From positions 1-6,565 of the forward strand of contig CAZUZD010000335.1 of the NCBI GenBank assembly GCA_964624465.1: 6,565 nucleotides of DNA. The letters run 5' to 3'. A program made the position numbers and the translations under genes. The stretch's first letter is position 1, and the number at the start of each line of letters is the position of its first letter. The notes under the pieces were generated by a model. The model was not told where the DNA came from. It worked only from the letters and a program-made list of their open reading frames with translations, and made no database searches. Positions 1 to 5,311 of this stretch are shown in pieces. Origin of the DNA: CAZUZD01 sp964624465. GTDB lineage: Bacteria; Planctomycetota; Planctomycetia; Isosphaerales; Isosphaeraceae.

Positions 1-119
1 CGCAGGGTGTAGGCGTGCCACTGGGTGCCGGGGGCCCACGGCACCGACACCGGAATGGTGTTGCCTTCGATCTTGGTGGCCCAGCCGGCGTAGTACTGGA
101 AGAGCTCGGCGACCCAGGT
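1..119 (-). pseudogene. Aldehyde dehydrogenase fragment, 5' side missing, runs off the left edge
   Basis: Read on the minus strand, this segment encodes peptides typical of the N-terminal third of NAD(P)-dependent aldehyde dehydrogenases: AELFQYYAGW, then TKIEGNTIPVS, then HAYTLR at the window edge. Members of the family oxidise aldehydes to carboxylic acids in the cytoplasm. This block normally sits roughly 110-150 residues into a protein of about 490, so some 110 residues should be encoded to the right of position 119. None of the three minus-strand frames there shows the expected sequence, such as the usual NGKP-type motif before YYAGW. The frame stays open but turns into unrelated residues somewhere between about 115 and 140. 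The gene is therefore either broken at its 5' end by a rearrangement or joined wrongly in assembly. The catalytic Cys and Glu would lie outside the window. The family call is confident; the pseudogene status is inferred. Confidence 0.6.
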
Positions 120-120
120 G

Positions 121-201
121 ATGACGACGGCCCGCAAGAAGCCGAAACTCGATCCGAACGCCCTCCAGAAGTTCCTGCAGAACCGGGGTGGGGGTCGCTG
201 A
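121..201 (+). CDS. Short reading frame, probably the truncated C-terminus of a lost plus-strand gene
   Basis: From an ATG at 121 this frame encodes 26 residues: a basic start (MTTARKKPK), then LDPNALQKFLQNRGGGR and a TGA at 199-201. The composition is protein-like (a short amphipathic helix and a basic Gly/Arg tail), and a strong plus-oriented terminator follows 36 bases later, as expected at the true 3' end of a gene. No convincing Shine-Dalgarno sequence lies at a proper distance from 121. The frame is open only from 94 because of a TAG at 91-93, and the bases to its left are antisense to the aldehyde dehydrogenase fragment. The simplest reading is a plus-strand gene whose 5' part was lost or replaced at the junction. 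A genuine 26-residue protein is possible but less well supported. I do not recognise the family. Confidence 0.35.
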   Translation: MTTARKKPKLDPNALQKFLQNRGGGR

Positions 202-237
202 CCACCGGCACGACTCGACTGCGACGCCGCCTGAATC

Positions 238-280
238 GACGGGGGCCGGATCGTTCGCGATCCAGCCCCCGTCGTTTTTT
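238..280 (+). terminator. Strong intrinsic terminator
   Basis: GACGGGGGC at 238-246 pairs perfectly with GCCCCCGTC at 265-273. After one C-A mismatch, GGATC (248-252) pairs with GATCC (259-263) around a six-base loop. A run of six T (275-280) follows directly on the plus strand. There is no comparable T-run for the minus strand, so it is oriented to end plus-strand transcripts, presumably of the gene whose remnant stops at 199-201. It also insulates the downstream operon from read-through. Confidence 0.85.
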
Positions 281-462
281 GGTCCAGGATCACCTTGTGA
301 GCTTCGCCCGGATCGTCGCGGGTGACTTGCTCGACATCTCCACCCGCCTCGTTCCCACCTTTCCAAAAACCAGACAATTGAGTTGTTCGAAGTCCACCAG
401 AACCTTACGGTGGTCAGGCGCTCCAGTCTGATTGATCCGTCTGGTGTCGAGGGCGGGGTTTC
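281..462. other. Leader region upstream of the membrane-protein operon, no gene recognised
   Basis: This 182-base stretch has noticeably more A and T than the right half of the window. It must hold the promoter of the operon starting at 463, but I find no convincing -35/-10 pair: TTGAGT at 378-383 with a 17-base spacer leads only to a poor -10. A small hairpin, CCACC (394-398) with GGTGG (409-413), is present but too weak to call. A minus-strand open frame crosses the region without recognisable features or a clear start signal. Confidence 0.4.
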
Positions 463-1476
463 GTGTCAGAAAATCAGTACATTCCTTCTGTGAATGCATC
501 TCGTAGACGGATTCTTGTGCTCTGGGCGGTCGTTGCGCTGGGATGTCCCGCGGTCCTGCTAGGAGCACAACCGGATTTCGAAACGCTCAAGGCCGCGATC
601 CGGTCGAATTCAGAAAAGCTCCAGAGGGTTGCCATCGAGGGGGTTCTGACCACCCGATCGTTCGCGAAGCCGTCGGATGGGTCGAGCGAACGCCCCCAGG
701 TCGAGGTCAGCACGATGGATCTGGCGCGGTCCTGGCCGAAGGAACGGCTCGCGTTTCAGACGAAACTGCCGGAGTTCGGTTTCTTCGAACGCGCCATCTG
801 CCAGACCGGGAAGGTGACATTCACGGTCCGCAGAGACTCGGAGACGTCGGGTTACTACCTCGAAAACTGGGTCGAGCTGCCGGAGTCGTACAAGGTCGCT
901 CGCGATTTGAAGCGGCAGCAGCTCTGCGAAGCGGTGTACTCGCCCTACATGCTGCCGCACTTCACGGACTACCTGGATGGGGAAGCCATCGAGGTTACGG
1001 GGATCCGGCAGCAGCCCTACGAGTGGGGCCAGGGGACCGTGCTCGATTTCAAGATCACCACGCCGAGAGCTTCCTACGAGGGCTCCCTGGTGCTGGACGC
1101 GAATTGCGGCTGGCAGGTTCGCGAGTCCTCGTACCGCCTCAGTGTGCTCGCCAAGAACAACAAGACCTATGGGATCGATTATCGATCGAGTCTCGAGTAT
1201 TCGGACCGGGGCGGTGAGTGCGTCCCGGTCCGGATCACCGGGGTCATGGATCGCGGGTCGGTCCGGCAGGAGTTCGAGTTTGTTCCAACGGTCTGGCGCC
1301 TCGGCGAGCTCCCGGACGAGGATTTTTCCCTGGCGCATTTTGGATTGGGGCAGGTCGACATCGGTAGCGAGACCCGCGGATTTCCGCCGCCCTGGTTGCT
1401 GGTCGGAGCCAGCCTGGTTTGTGGCGTGCTGGGCGTCGTCCTGTATCGCCATTCGATGGCCAAAGCGCGGAACTGA
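463..1476 (+). CDS. Exported protein with C-terminal membrane anchor, unknown function (planctomycete type)
   Basis: The 337-residue product has a basic N-terminus (SRRRILV) followed by a hydrophobic segment at about 17-34 that looks like a Sec signal peptide ending near LGAQ. A soluble region of about 270 residues follows, then a transmembrane helix at about 310-328 and a short basic tail (RHSMAKARN). The soluble part is rich in alternating beta-strand patterns and could adopt a LolA/LolB-like lipid-binding fold, but this is only a resemblance. A DEDFSLAHFGL segment (286-296) precedes the anchor. The topology predicts an extracytoplasmic domain tethered to the membrane. The GTG start at 463 is preferred because GAGGG (449-453) lies nine bases upstream; the alternative GTG at 490 has no such site. 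The gene is the first of a two-gene operon, 12 bases before its partner. Its codons use A or T in third position far more often than genes to the right. No enzymatic motif is seen. Confidence 0.8.
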   Translation: MSENQYIPSVNASRRRILVLWAVVALGCPAVLLGAQPDFETLKAAIRSNSEKLQRVAIEGVLTTRSFAKPSDGSSERPQVEVSTMDLARSWPKERLAFQTKLPEFGFFERAICQTGKVTFTVRRDSETSGYYLENWVELPESYKVARDLKRQQLCEAVYSPYMLPHFTDYLDGEAIEVTGIRQQPYEWGQGTVLDFKITTPRASYEGSLVLDANCGWQVRESSYRLSVLAKNNKTYGIDYRSSLEYSDRGGECVPVRITGVMDRGSVRQEFEFVPTVWRLGELPDEDFSLAHFGLGQVDIGSETRGFPPPWLLVGASLVCGVLGVVLYRHSMAKARN

Positions 1477-1488
1477 CGGAGAGCAGTC

Positions 1489-1959
1489 ATGTCGGGATGG
1501 CGGCTCGGTCGGAATCACCTGGTGTTCCTGCTCCAGGTTCTGGGCGTGGGAGCGGGGGTCTGCGTGGGCCTCGCGGCCGTCGGTCGGGTGGACCCCAACC
1601 GGATGGTCAGGACGCTCACGGGTGCCCGGCTGGCCATCGAGCCGGCGGCGCCTAGCCATCCTGGATCGGCGAACCAGCGGTTCGTCGAGCTGGGGCTCCG
1701 CAATCGCTCGCTTGTGCCGATCGAGGTCTGTGGGATCCACATGACCTGCGACCTGGCGGTCGACCGAGGCGCGATGCCCTTCCGGATCGCCGCTGGCGAA
1801 CGGCGCGTCCTGAGACTCCGGAAATCCGTCGAGGCGGGCGCTCCTGCCGAGGAATTCCGCCTGTCGCTCCTGACCGACAACGCGAACCAGCGGTTCATCC
1901 ATCTGAAGCTGGACTACGAGCCGTCGCAGTCGGAATACGCGGTCGTGCCGTTGCCCTGA
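1489..1959 (+). CDS. Membrane-anchored DUF1573-like beta-sandwich protein
   Basis: The 156-residue product starts with a short basic segment, then one hydrophobic helix at about 11-31 acting as an uncleaved anchor or signal. A single Ig-like/ASH-type beta-sandwich domain follows at about 65-144. The strand pattern FVELGLRNRS, then VPIEVCGI, then a Gly-containing turn (AAGERRVLRL) and LSLLTDNANQRF matches DUF1573-like proteins, where the equivalent sentences usually read as L-x-N-x-S/G and a TSCGCT motif. Here that Cys motif is degenerate (MTCDLA), leaving C87, with C81 a few residues before it. The family is abundant in Planctomycetes and Bacteroidetes and its function is largely unknown. GGAGAG at 1478-1483 gives a good ribosome-binding site, and the 12-base gap from the upstream gene implies co-transcription. 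Both products are predicted to face the extracytoplasmic side, so an interacting pair is plausible but unproven. Confidence 0.75.
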   Translation: MSGWRLGRNHLVFLLQVLGVGAGVCVGLAAVGRVDPNRMVRTLTGARLAIEPAAPSHPGSANQRFVELGLRNRSLVPIEVCGIHMTCDLAVDRGAMPFRIAAGERRVLRLRKSVEAGAPAEEFRLSLLTDNANQRFIHLKLDYEPSQSEYAVVPLP

Positions 1960-2115
1960 AATCGGGCGACGTTCCCGGTTGGGGTGGCCGATACCCTCGG
2001 GCTGCGGGCCCTGGATCCTCACCCGGATGTCACCCCGAGACCGAGTGGCCCGGCTCGACGAGCTCAGCCGACCCGCCGCGGCTGGATCCGGTCGGCGTCG
2101 GCCTGGTGAACACAA

Positions 2116-2164
2116 AACCGCCGCCCGCCGACTCCGGAATCCTCCGGGTCGGCGGGCGGCGGTT
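2116..2164 (-). terminator. Intrinsic terminator of the thioredoxin-like gene
   Basis: A perfect 17-base-pair inverted repeat (2116-2132 with 2148-2164) can extend inward through CCGG (2134-2137) with CCGG (2144-2147). On the minus strand it is followed by a TTTTGTGTT tract, the complement of 2109-2117, so it is oriented to end the leftward gene whose stop lies at 2192. The plus side has no T-run. The rightward operon ending at 1959 has no separate strong terminator; a seven-base-pair stem (2067-2073 with 2090-2096) without a T-run is the only other candidate. This hairpin may therefore serve both converging transcripts. Confidence 0.8.
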
Positions 2165-2191
2165 CGCATTGCGGGCGAGGGTGTCCGCGGC

Positions 2192-3217
2192 TCAGTTGCT
2201 GGCGCGAGCAGGGGCCGGGGCCTTGAGTTTGGCGGCGCTGGCCTTGAGGGCGGCCTCGATGGTGGCGAACTGGGCGGGCTCGATGGTGCGGGCGGTCGCC
2301 CGGAGCATGCTCAGAAAGTGGCCGATCTCGGCGGGCTCGGCGGGGTAGCCGATGTTCCCCTTGGGGCGGTCGCTGGTGGCCTGCGGCTGGCCCTTGGCGT
2401 CGCGGATCACGACGGGTTCGTCGCTGGTGGCCAGGGGCTGGCCCTTGGCGTCGAGGATCACGGTCCAGGGGATGCCGCCGGGCTTCGGGCAGTACTGGTC
2501 CAGCAAGGCCTGGCCGCCGGGGAACCGCTCGGTGTCGATCTTGAGGTCGATGAAGTCGCGACCCACGATGGCGGCGATCTCGGGCTGCGCCAGGAAGTCT
2601 TCCAGGCGGTGGCACCAGCCGCACCAGGGGGCGCCGAAGTGCAGGAGCACCCGCTTGTCCTCGCTGGTGGCGCGGGCCAGGGCGGCATCGAGCACGTCCC
2701 TGGCGGCGCTCGGGGTCGCCTTCTGCGCGGTCAGGAACCCCTTCACCTTCGCCGGGGCGTGGTGGTCGCCCTCCTCCAGCGGCTCGGTGTTCTGGCGGCA
2801 GACGACGGAGCCGTCGGCGGCGAGCACGACCAGGTACGGGAAGCTCCCGGCGTCGACCTTCCACTGCTCCAGGAGGGCGTCGGTGTTCGGGCCCTTGGTG
2901 TCGAGCAGCACGACCTGATACTCGTTGCGCAGGAGCCTGGCGATCTCGGCGTTGGAGCGGAACAGGTCGTGGAGCTTGTGGCACCAGCCGCACCAGTTGC
3001 CGCCGAGCATGACCAGCACGCGGGTCTGGTCGCGCTTCGCCTTGCCGAGCGCGGCGTCGACCAGGGCGCGGGCGTCGGCCTTCTCGTCGTAGATGTCGGG
3101 GCGTTTGGCAGCGGCGGCCGGCTTGGCGGTGGCCGGTTCCTGCGCGACGGCGATCGGGCCGCCGGCGCCCAGGGTCAGGGCGACGAGCAGGGCCTGGCGA
3201 CGGAACGTGGGGCGCAT
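2192..3217 (-). CDS. Exported protein with two tandem thioredoxin-like domains
   Basis: The 341-residue product begins with a signal peptide (MRPTFRRQALLVALTLGAGG, likely cleaved near AVAQ at residue 26). Two thioredoxin-fold domains follow, at about 43-165 and 171-310. Each has a WCGWCH active site (Cys76/Cys79 and Cys199/Cys202) and a probable cis-proline (P127 in SFPYLV, P250 in GIPWTV). The motif resembles Thioredoxin_7 or DUF255-type domains. The two halves align with each other (AALGKAKRDQTRVL against AALARATSEDKRVL before the active site), so the protein arose by internal duplication. It probably handles thiol-disulfide exchange in the periplasm; whether it oxidises, reduces or isomerises cannot be told. 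The C-terminal tail is Ala/Lys/Pro rich. The start at 3217 is chosen because the signal peptide begins there and GGAGA lies nine bases upstream; an in-frame ATG at 3316 would add 33 low-complexity residues. The second domain carries a 17-residue tandem duplication. Confidence 0.88.
   Translation of the reverse strand: MRPTFRRQALLVALTLGAGGPIAVAQEPATAKPAAAAKRPDIYDEKADARALVDAALGKAKRDQTRVLVMLGGNWCGWCHKLHDLFRSNAEIARLLRNEYQVVLLDTKGPNTDALLEQWKVDAGSFPYLVVLAADGSVVCRQNTEPLEEGDHHAPAKVKGFLTAQKATPSAARDVLDAALARATSEDKRVLLHFGAPWCGWCHRLEDFLAQPEIAAIVGRDFIDLKIDTERFPGGQALLDQYCPKPGGIPWTVILDAKGQPLATSDEPVVIRDAKGQPQATSDRPKGNIGYPAEPAEIGHFLSMLRATARTIEPAQFATIEAALKASAAKLKAPAPARASN
2370..2471 (-). repeat. 51-base tandem duplication inside the thioredoxin-like gene
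   Basis: Two direct copies, 2370-2420 and 2421-2471, share nearly all of their first 43 bases, differing in a TGC/AGG triplet and one further base. In the protein they give DAKGQPLATSDEP followed 17 residues later by DAKGQPQATSDRP (about residues 256-284), just after the cis-proline strand of the second domain. The unit is a multiple of three, so the frame is kept and one extra beta-hairpin-sized segment is added. Confidence 0.85.
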
Positions 3218-3226
3218 GGGGTGAGG

Positions 3227-3231
3227 TCTCC
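3227..3231 (-). promoter_or_regulatory. Ribosome-binding site deciding the thioredoxin-like start
   Basis: GGAGA on the minus strand lies nine bases before the ATG at 3217. It sets the start directly before a signal peptide rather than at the further upstream ATG (3316). Confidence 0.6.
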
Positions 3232-3497
3232 GGGGTGCGTGGGGCGCAGCTGGCGGCGGACCGTCCGTGGCGTCTGACCGCGTCGGGGGCCTGTGCATCC
3301 CTGGTCGCGATCCCACGTCCGCCGCGGTTCAGGCTAGCGAGCGCCGGACGTCGCGGCAATCAAACAAGACGCAATCTCACCGGCGGGCCCGATGCCGGAA
3401 CCCGCTGCATCGCCTATGATGACCAGGGTCGGGCCGGCGGCCCGCGCCGATCTCGCGACGCCCGCCGCCGGCCGACCGACCGAGACCCCGACCGACC

Positions 3498-3503
3498 TGG
3501 AGG
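3498..3503 (+). promoter_or_regulatory. Ribosome-binding site deciding the DUF2237 start
   Basis: TGGAGG, a near-perfect Shine-Dalgarno sequence, lies eight bases before the ATG at 3512. It supports this start over the in-frame ATG at 3392, which would add 40 residues of low complexity. Confidence 0.7.
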
Positions 3504-3511
3504 CGCGACCG

Positions 3512-3889
3512 ATGGCGGCTGCACGGAATGTTCTGGGGGAGCCGCTGCAGAGTTGCTCCTTCGACCCCCTGACCGGCTTCTACCGCGACGGTTGCTGCAA
3601 CACGGGCGCCGAGGACCAGGGCCTGCACCTGGTCTGCTGCCGGGTCACCGCCGACTTCCTGGAGTTCAGCCGCCGGGTCGGCAACGACCTGAGCACCCCG
3701 AGGCCGCAGTGGGGCTTCCCCGGGCTGAACCCCGGCGACCAGTGGTGCGTCTGCGTCGAGCGCTGGAAGCAGGCGCTGGAGGCCGGCCACGCCTGCCCGA
3801 TCGTGCTGGAGGCCACCCACATCTCGACGCTCGAGTTCGTCGACCTCGACGACCTGAAGCGCTTCGCCGTCGAGCCGCTCGACGCCTGA
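3512..3889 (+). CDS. DUF2237 family protein
   Basis: The 125-residue product matches the DUF2237 family over almost its whole length. Visible signatures are NVLGEPLQSCS at the start, GFYRDGCCNTGAEDQG (22-37), LHLVCCRVTADFLEFS (38-53), GNDLSTPRP with WGFPGLNPGDQWCVC (57-81), and a C-terminal VLEATHISTLEFVD segment (98-111). There is no signal peptide or membrane segment, so it is probably cytoplasmic. The function of the family is unknown as far as I can tell. Eight cysteines (15, 28, 29, 42, 43, 79, 81, 95), including two CC pairs and one CVC, together with H39 and H103, suggest metal binding or redox chemistry, but this is inference. The gene stands alone, divergent from the thioredoxin-like gene and convergent with the DUF1559 gene. 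A functional link to the thioredoxin-like protein through shared thiol chemistry is possible but rests only on adjacency. Confidence 0.9.
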   Translation: MAAARNVLGEPLQSCSFDPLTGFYRDGCCNTGAEDQGLHLVCCRVTADFLEFSRRVGNDLSTPRPQWGFPGLNPGDQWCVCVERWKQALEAGHACPIVLEATHISTLEFVDLDDLKRFAVEPLDA

Positions 3890-3932
3890 GCCACCGCGCC
3901 CCGGCGCCGCCCGGACACCGGGAACGCACCGA

Positions 3933-3970
3933 CGCCGGCCATCGATCCCCGTCCGGGGCGATGGCCGGCG
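3933..3970. terminator. Bidirectional hairpin between convergent genes
   Basis: CGCCGGCCATCG (3933-3944) pairs perfectly with CGATGGCCGGCG (3959-3970), and CCCC (3947-3950) can pair with GGGG (3955-3958) inside. It sits between the stop of the DUF2237 gene (3889) and the stop of the oppositely oriented DUF1559 gene (4007). Neither side has a T-run, so it is a stem-only, possibly bidirectional terminator or 3'-end stabilising structure. Confidence 0.55.
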
Positions 3971-4006
3971 CCGCGATGTCGTGGCGCTCGGGGGCGGGTG
4001 CGAGGC

Positions 4007-5041
4007 TCAGTAGGCGTCGGCGCTGACGACCTCGCCGCCGGCCAGGCTGCCGAGCGAGCGCCAGGTGGCCCCGTGGATGCTGGACTTGAGGAACTTGACC
4101 GAGCCGTCGCCGAACAGGGCGTTGACGCCGCCGGGGTGATGGCTCCGCGCCGTGAGCGCGGCGAAGGTCGGGCCGCCCACCTTCTCGCGGCGGCCGGTCA
4201 GGTCCAGATCGACGTCGCGGTTCGGGCCGCCCAGGACCTTGCGGTTCGGGGTCCAGGCGGTGGTGAAGCCGGTCTGGTGCGCCCCGCCGTCGACCCACTC
4301 GGCGTGGCCGCTGAACCGGATCGTGCCGCAGGTGCCGTACTCGGGGGCGACCGCCTCGGGGGCGGCCTCGGGCCCTGGCACGCTGGCGGGGTTGTTGATC
4401 TGCGAGAGGCCGCCGGCCGAGCAGTCGCGGAGGTAGCCCTGGTACGTCTTGACCTCGGCGGCCAGCAGGGTCTGGCTGGTGCCGTCGCTGAAGTCGGCCC
4501 AGCGCCGGCTGGAGTTGACGCCGAAGGCGCTGCGGTTCTGGGCCGTGCCGCCGAAGCCGCCCCAGACGTACCAGTCGCCCATGCACATGCCGTAGTTGGT
4601 GACGCCGTACGTCAAGGCGCCGTCCTTGTAAGGCTGGACGTTCTTCTCGCTGGGGCAGATGAAGGCGCTGATCGTCAGGGCGCTGACGGTCGTGTTGTCG
4701 GGCACGTCGTACGAGACGGCGAAGTTGATCGAGTCGAAGGCGCTGTTCTGCTCCAGGAACGGCAGGATCCGGCCGTGCACGCTCCAGCCGCCGAACCACT
4801 GGACCGTCGCGCCCGCGCCCCGGACCGCCAGCGACGGCGGCAGCGCCCCGGCGATGCCCTCGTAGTTGTGCAGGGCCAGCCCGATCTGCTTGAGGTTGTT
4901 CGTGCACTGGATGCGGCGGGCGGCCTCGCGGGCGCTCTGGACGGCGGGCAGCAGCAGCGAGATCAGCACGCCGATGATGGCGATGACCACCAGCAGCTCG
5001 ATCAGGGTGAAGCCCCGGCGGGGCGAGCGGGCACGGTTCAT
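4007..5041 (-). CDS. DUF1559 protein with type IV pilin-like N-terminus
   Basis: The 344-residue product opens with MNRARSPRRG followed by FTLIELLVVIAIIGVL. This is a class III (prepilin) signal, with predicted cleavage after G10 and Glu at +5 of the mature protein (E15), continuing as one transmembrane helix to about 32. Next comes the family stretch with REAARRIQCTNNLKQIGLALHNYE (38-61, read in pieces) and LPPS. The C-terminus holds the typical H-to-DG element, HHPGGVNALFGDGSV (301-315). Length and order fit DUF1559 (SBP_bac_10) proteins, which occur in many paralogues per planctomycete genome and are thought to be pseudopilin-like secreted or surface proteins of unknown role. Cysteines at 46, 129, 153, 207 and 238 may form disulfides outside the cytoplasm. 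The ATG at 5041 has GGAG (5050-5053) eight bases upstream. A consensus-like promoter and a palindromic operator candidate precede the gene. Confidence 0.93.
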   Translation of the reverse strand: MNRARSPRRGFTLIELLVVIAIIGVLISLLLPAVQSAREAARRIQCTNNLKQIGLALHNYEGIAGALPPSLAVRGAGATVQWFGGWSVHGRILPFLEQNSAFDSINFAVSYDVPDNTTVSALTISAFICPSEKNVQPYKDGALTYGVTNYGMCMGDWYVWGGFGGTAQNRSAFGVNSSRRWADFSDGTSQTLLAAEVKTYQGYLRDCSAGGLSQINNPASVPGPEAAPEAVAPEYGTCGTIRFSGHAEWVDGGAHQTGFTTAWTPNRKVLGGPNRDVDLDLTGRREKVGGPTFAALTARSHHPGGVNALFGDGSVKFLKSSIHGATWRSLGSLAGGEVVSADAY

Positions 5042-5068
5042 CGAGGAAACTCCAGTCGCCTGTGATCC

Positions 5069-5083
5069 TGAGACTCAGTCTCA
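5069..5083. promoter_or_regulatory. 15-base palindrome with Fur-box geometry, candidate operator
   Basis: TGAGACT-C-AGTCTCA is a perfect 7-1-7 inverted repeat. It lies between the predicted -10 and the ribosome-binding site of the DUF1559 gene, at about +9 to +23 of the transcript. Compared with the classical Fur core TGATAAT-N-ATTATCA, five of seven positions per arm agree (T, G, A, A, T in order). The symmetry and position suit a repressor site; assignment to the Fur family is inference. Confidence 0.45.
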
Positions 5084-5097
5084 TCGCGGCGGGTCCG

Positions 5098-5126
5098 ATT
5101 CTGGGCCGCCTGGCGGCGGCTGTCAA
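5098..5126 (-). promoter_or_regulatory. Sigma-70-type promoter of the DUF1559 gene
   Basis: On the minus strand there is a perfect TTGACA (-35, 5121-5126), a 17-base spacer and CAGAAT (-10, 5098-5103, four of six consensus bases). Transcription would start near 5091, giving a leader of about 50 bases before the ATG at 5041. The spacer contains a GCCGCC-A-GGCGGC palindrome (5105-5117), which may be chance in GC-rich DNA. The box stands out strongly against the surrounding composition. Confidence 0.6.
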
Positions 5127-5311
5127 GGGGTGGCGGCGGGGATCGAGGCGTGGCCGCAGCGGGTTCGTGCCTCAAGCTCGAGTCTGCGAACCACTTGGCC
5201 CCGACCCTCGGGGGCAGGGCGGCTGCCGGATTCGGTGGCCAGGCGGCGTGCGACTGAGACCGTGTCGCGATGTGGGTCCGCCAGGGGACCAGCGGGGCGG
5301 CATTGCGCCGC

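Larger units (their letters stand above)
3218..3511. other. Divergent intergenic region between thioredoxin-like and DUF2237 genes
   Basis: This 294-base region must contain leftward and rightward promoters. Weak candidates only: leftward TTGCCG (complement of 3354-3359) with a 17-base spacer and TAGCCT (complement of 3331-3336); rightward TATGAT at 3415-3420, five of six bases matching a -10, but with a poor -35 (ATGCCG at 3392-3397). A plus-strand frame in this stretch (from 3392) runs into the DUF2237 gene but encodes low-complexity Ala/Pro/Arg sequence and is judged non-coding. Confidence 0.35.

Noticed and set aside
15..431. Plus-strand open frame of 138 residues at the left edge
   Set aside because: It is antisense to clear aldehyde dehydrogenase sequence, then runs across the terminator hairpin and the leader; its translation is low-complexity and not protein-like.
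290..568. Minus-strand open frame of 92 residues
   Set aside because: It overlaps the start and signal peptide of the plus-strand operon gene, has no recognisable family and no convincing ribosome-binding site. It would be worth reviving only if homologues exist.
610..2169. Minus-strand open frame of 519 residues opposite the two-gene operon
   Set aside because: Arg/Pro/Gly-rich shadow of GC-rich coding DNA; the plus strand has signal peptide, anchors, ribosome-binding sites and family resemblance.
1979..3277. Plus-strand open frame of 432 residues opposite the thioredoxin-like gene
   Set aside because: Gly/Ala/Val-rich antisense translation running through the terminator hairpin; the minus strand has two WCGWCH thioredoxin-like domains.
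3998..5065. Plus-strand open frame of 355 residues opposite the DUF1559 gene
   Set aside because: Antisense shadow with biased composition; the minus strand has a prepilin signal and DUF1559 motifs.
5162..5193. GGTTCG/CGAACC inverted repeat resembling part of a tRNA
   Set aside because: Spacing and flanks do not give a cloverleaf: no acceptor stem and no anticodon arm.
5275..5290. Small GGTCC/GGACC hairpin just after the DHH stop
   Set aside because: Only five base pairs and no T-run on the minus strand; too weak to call a terminator.
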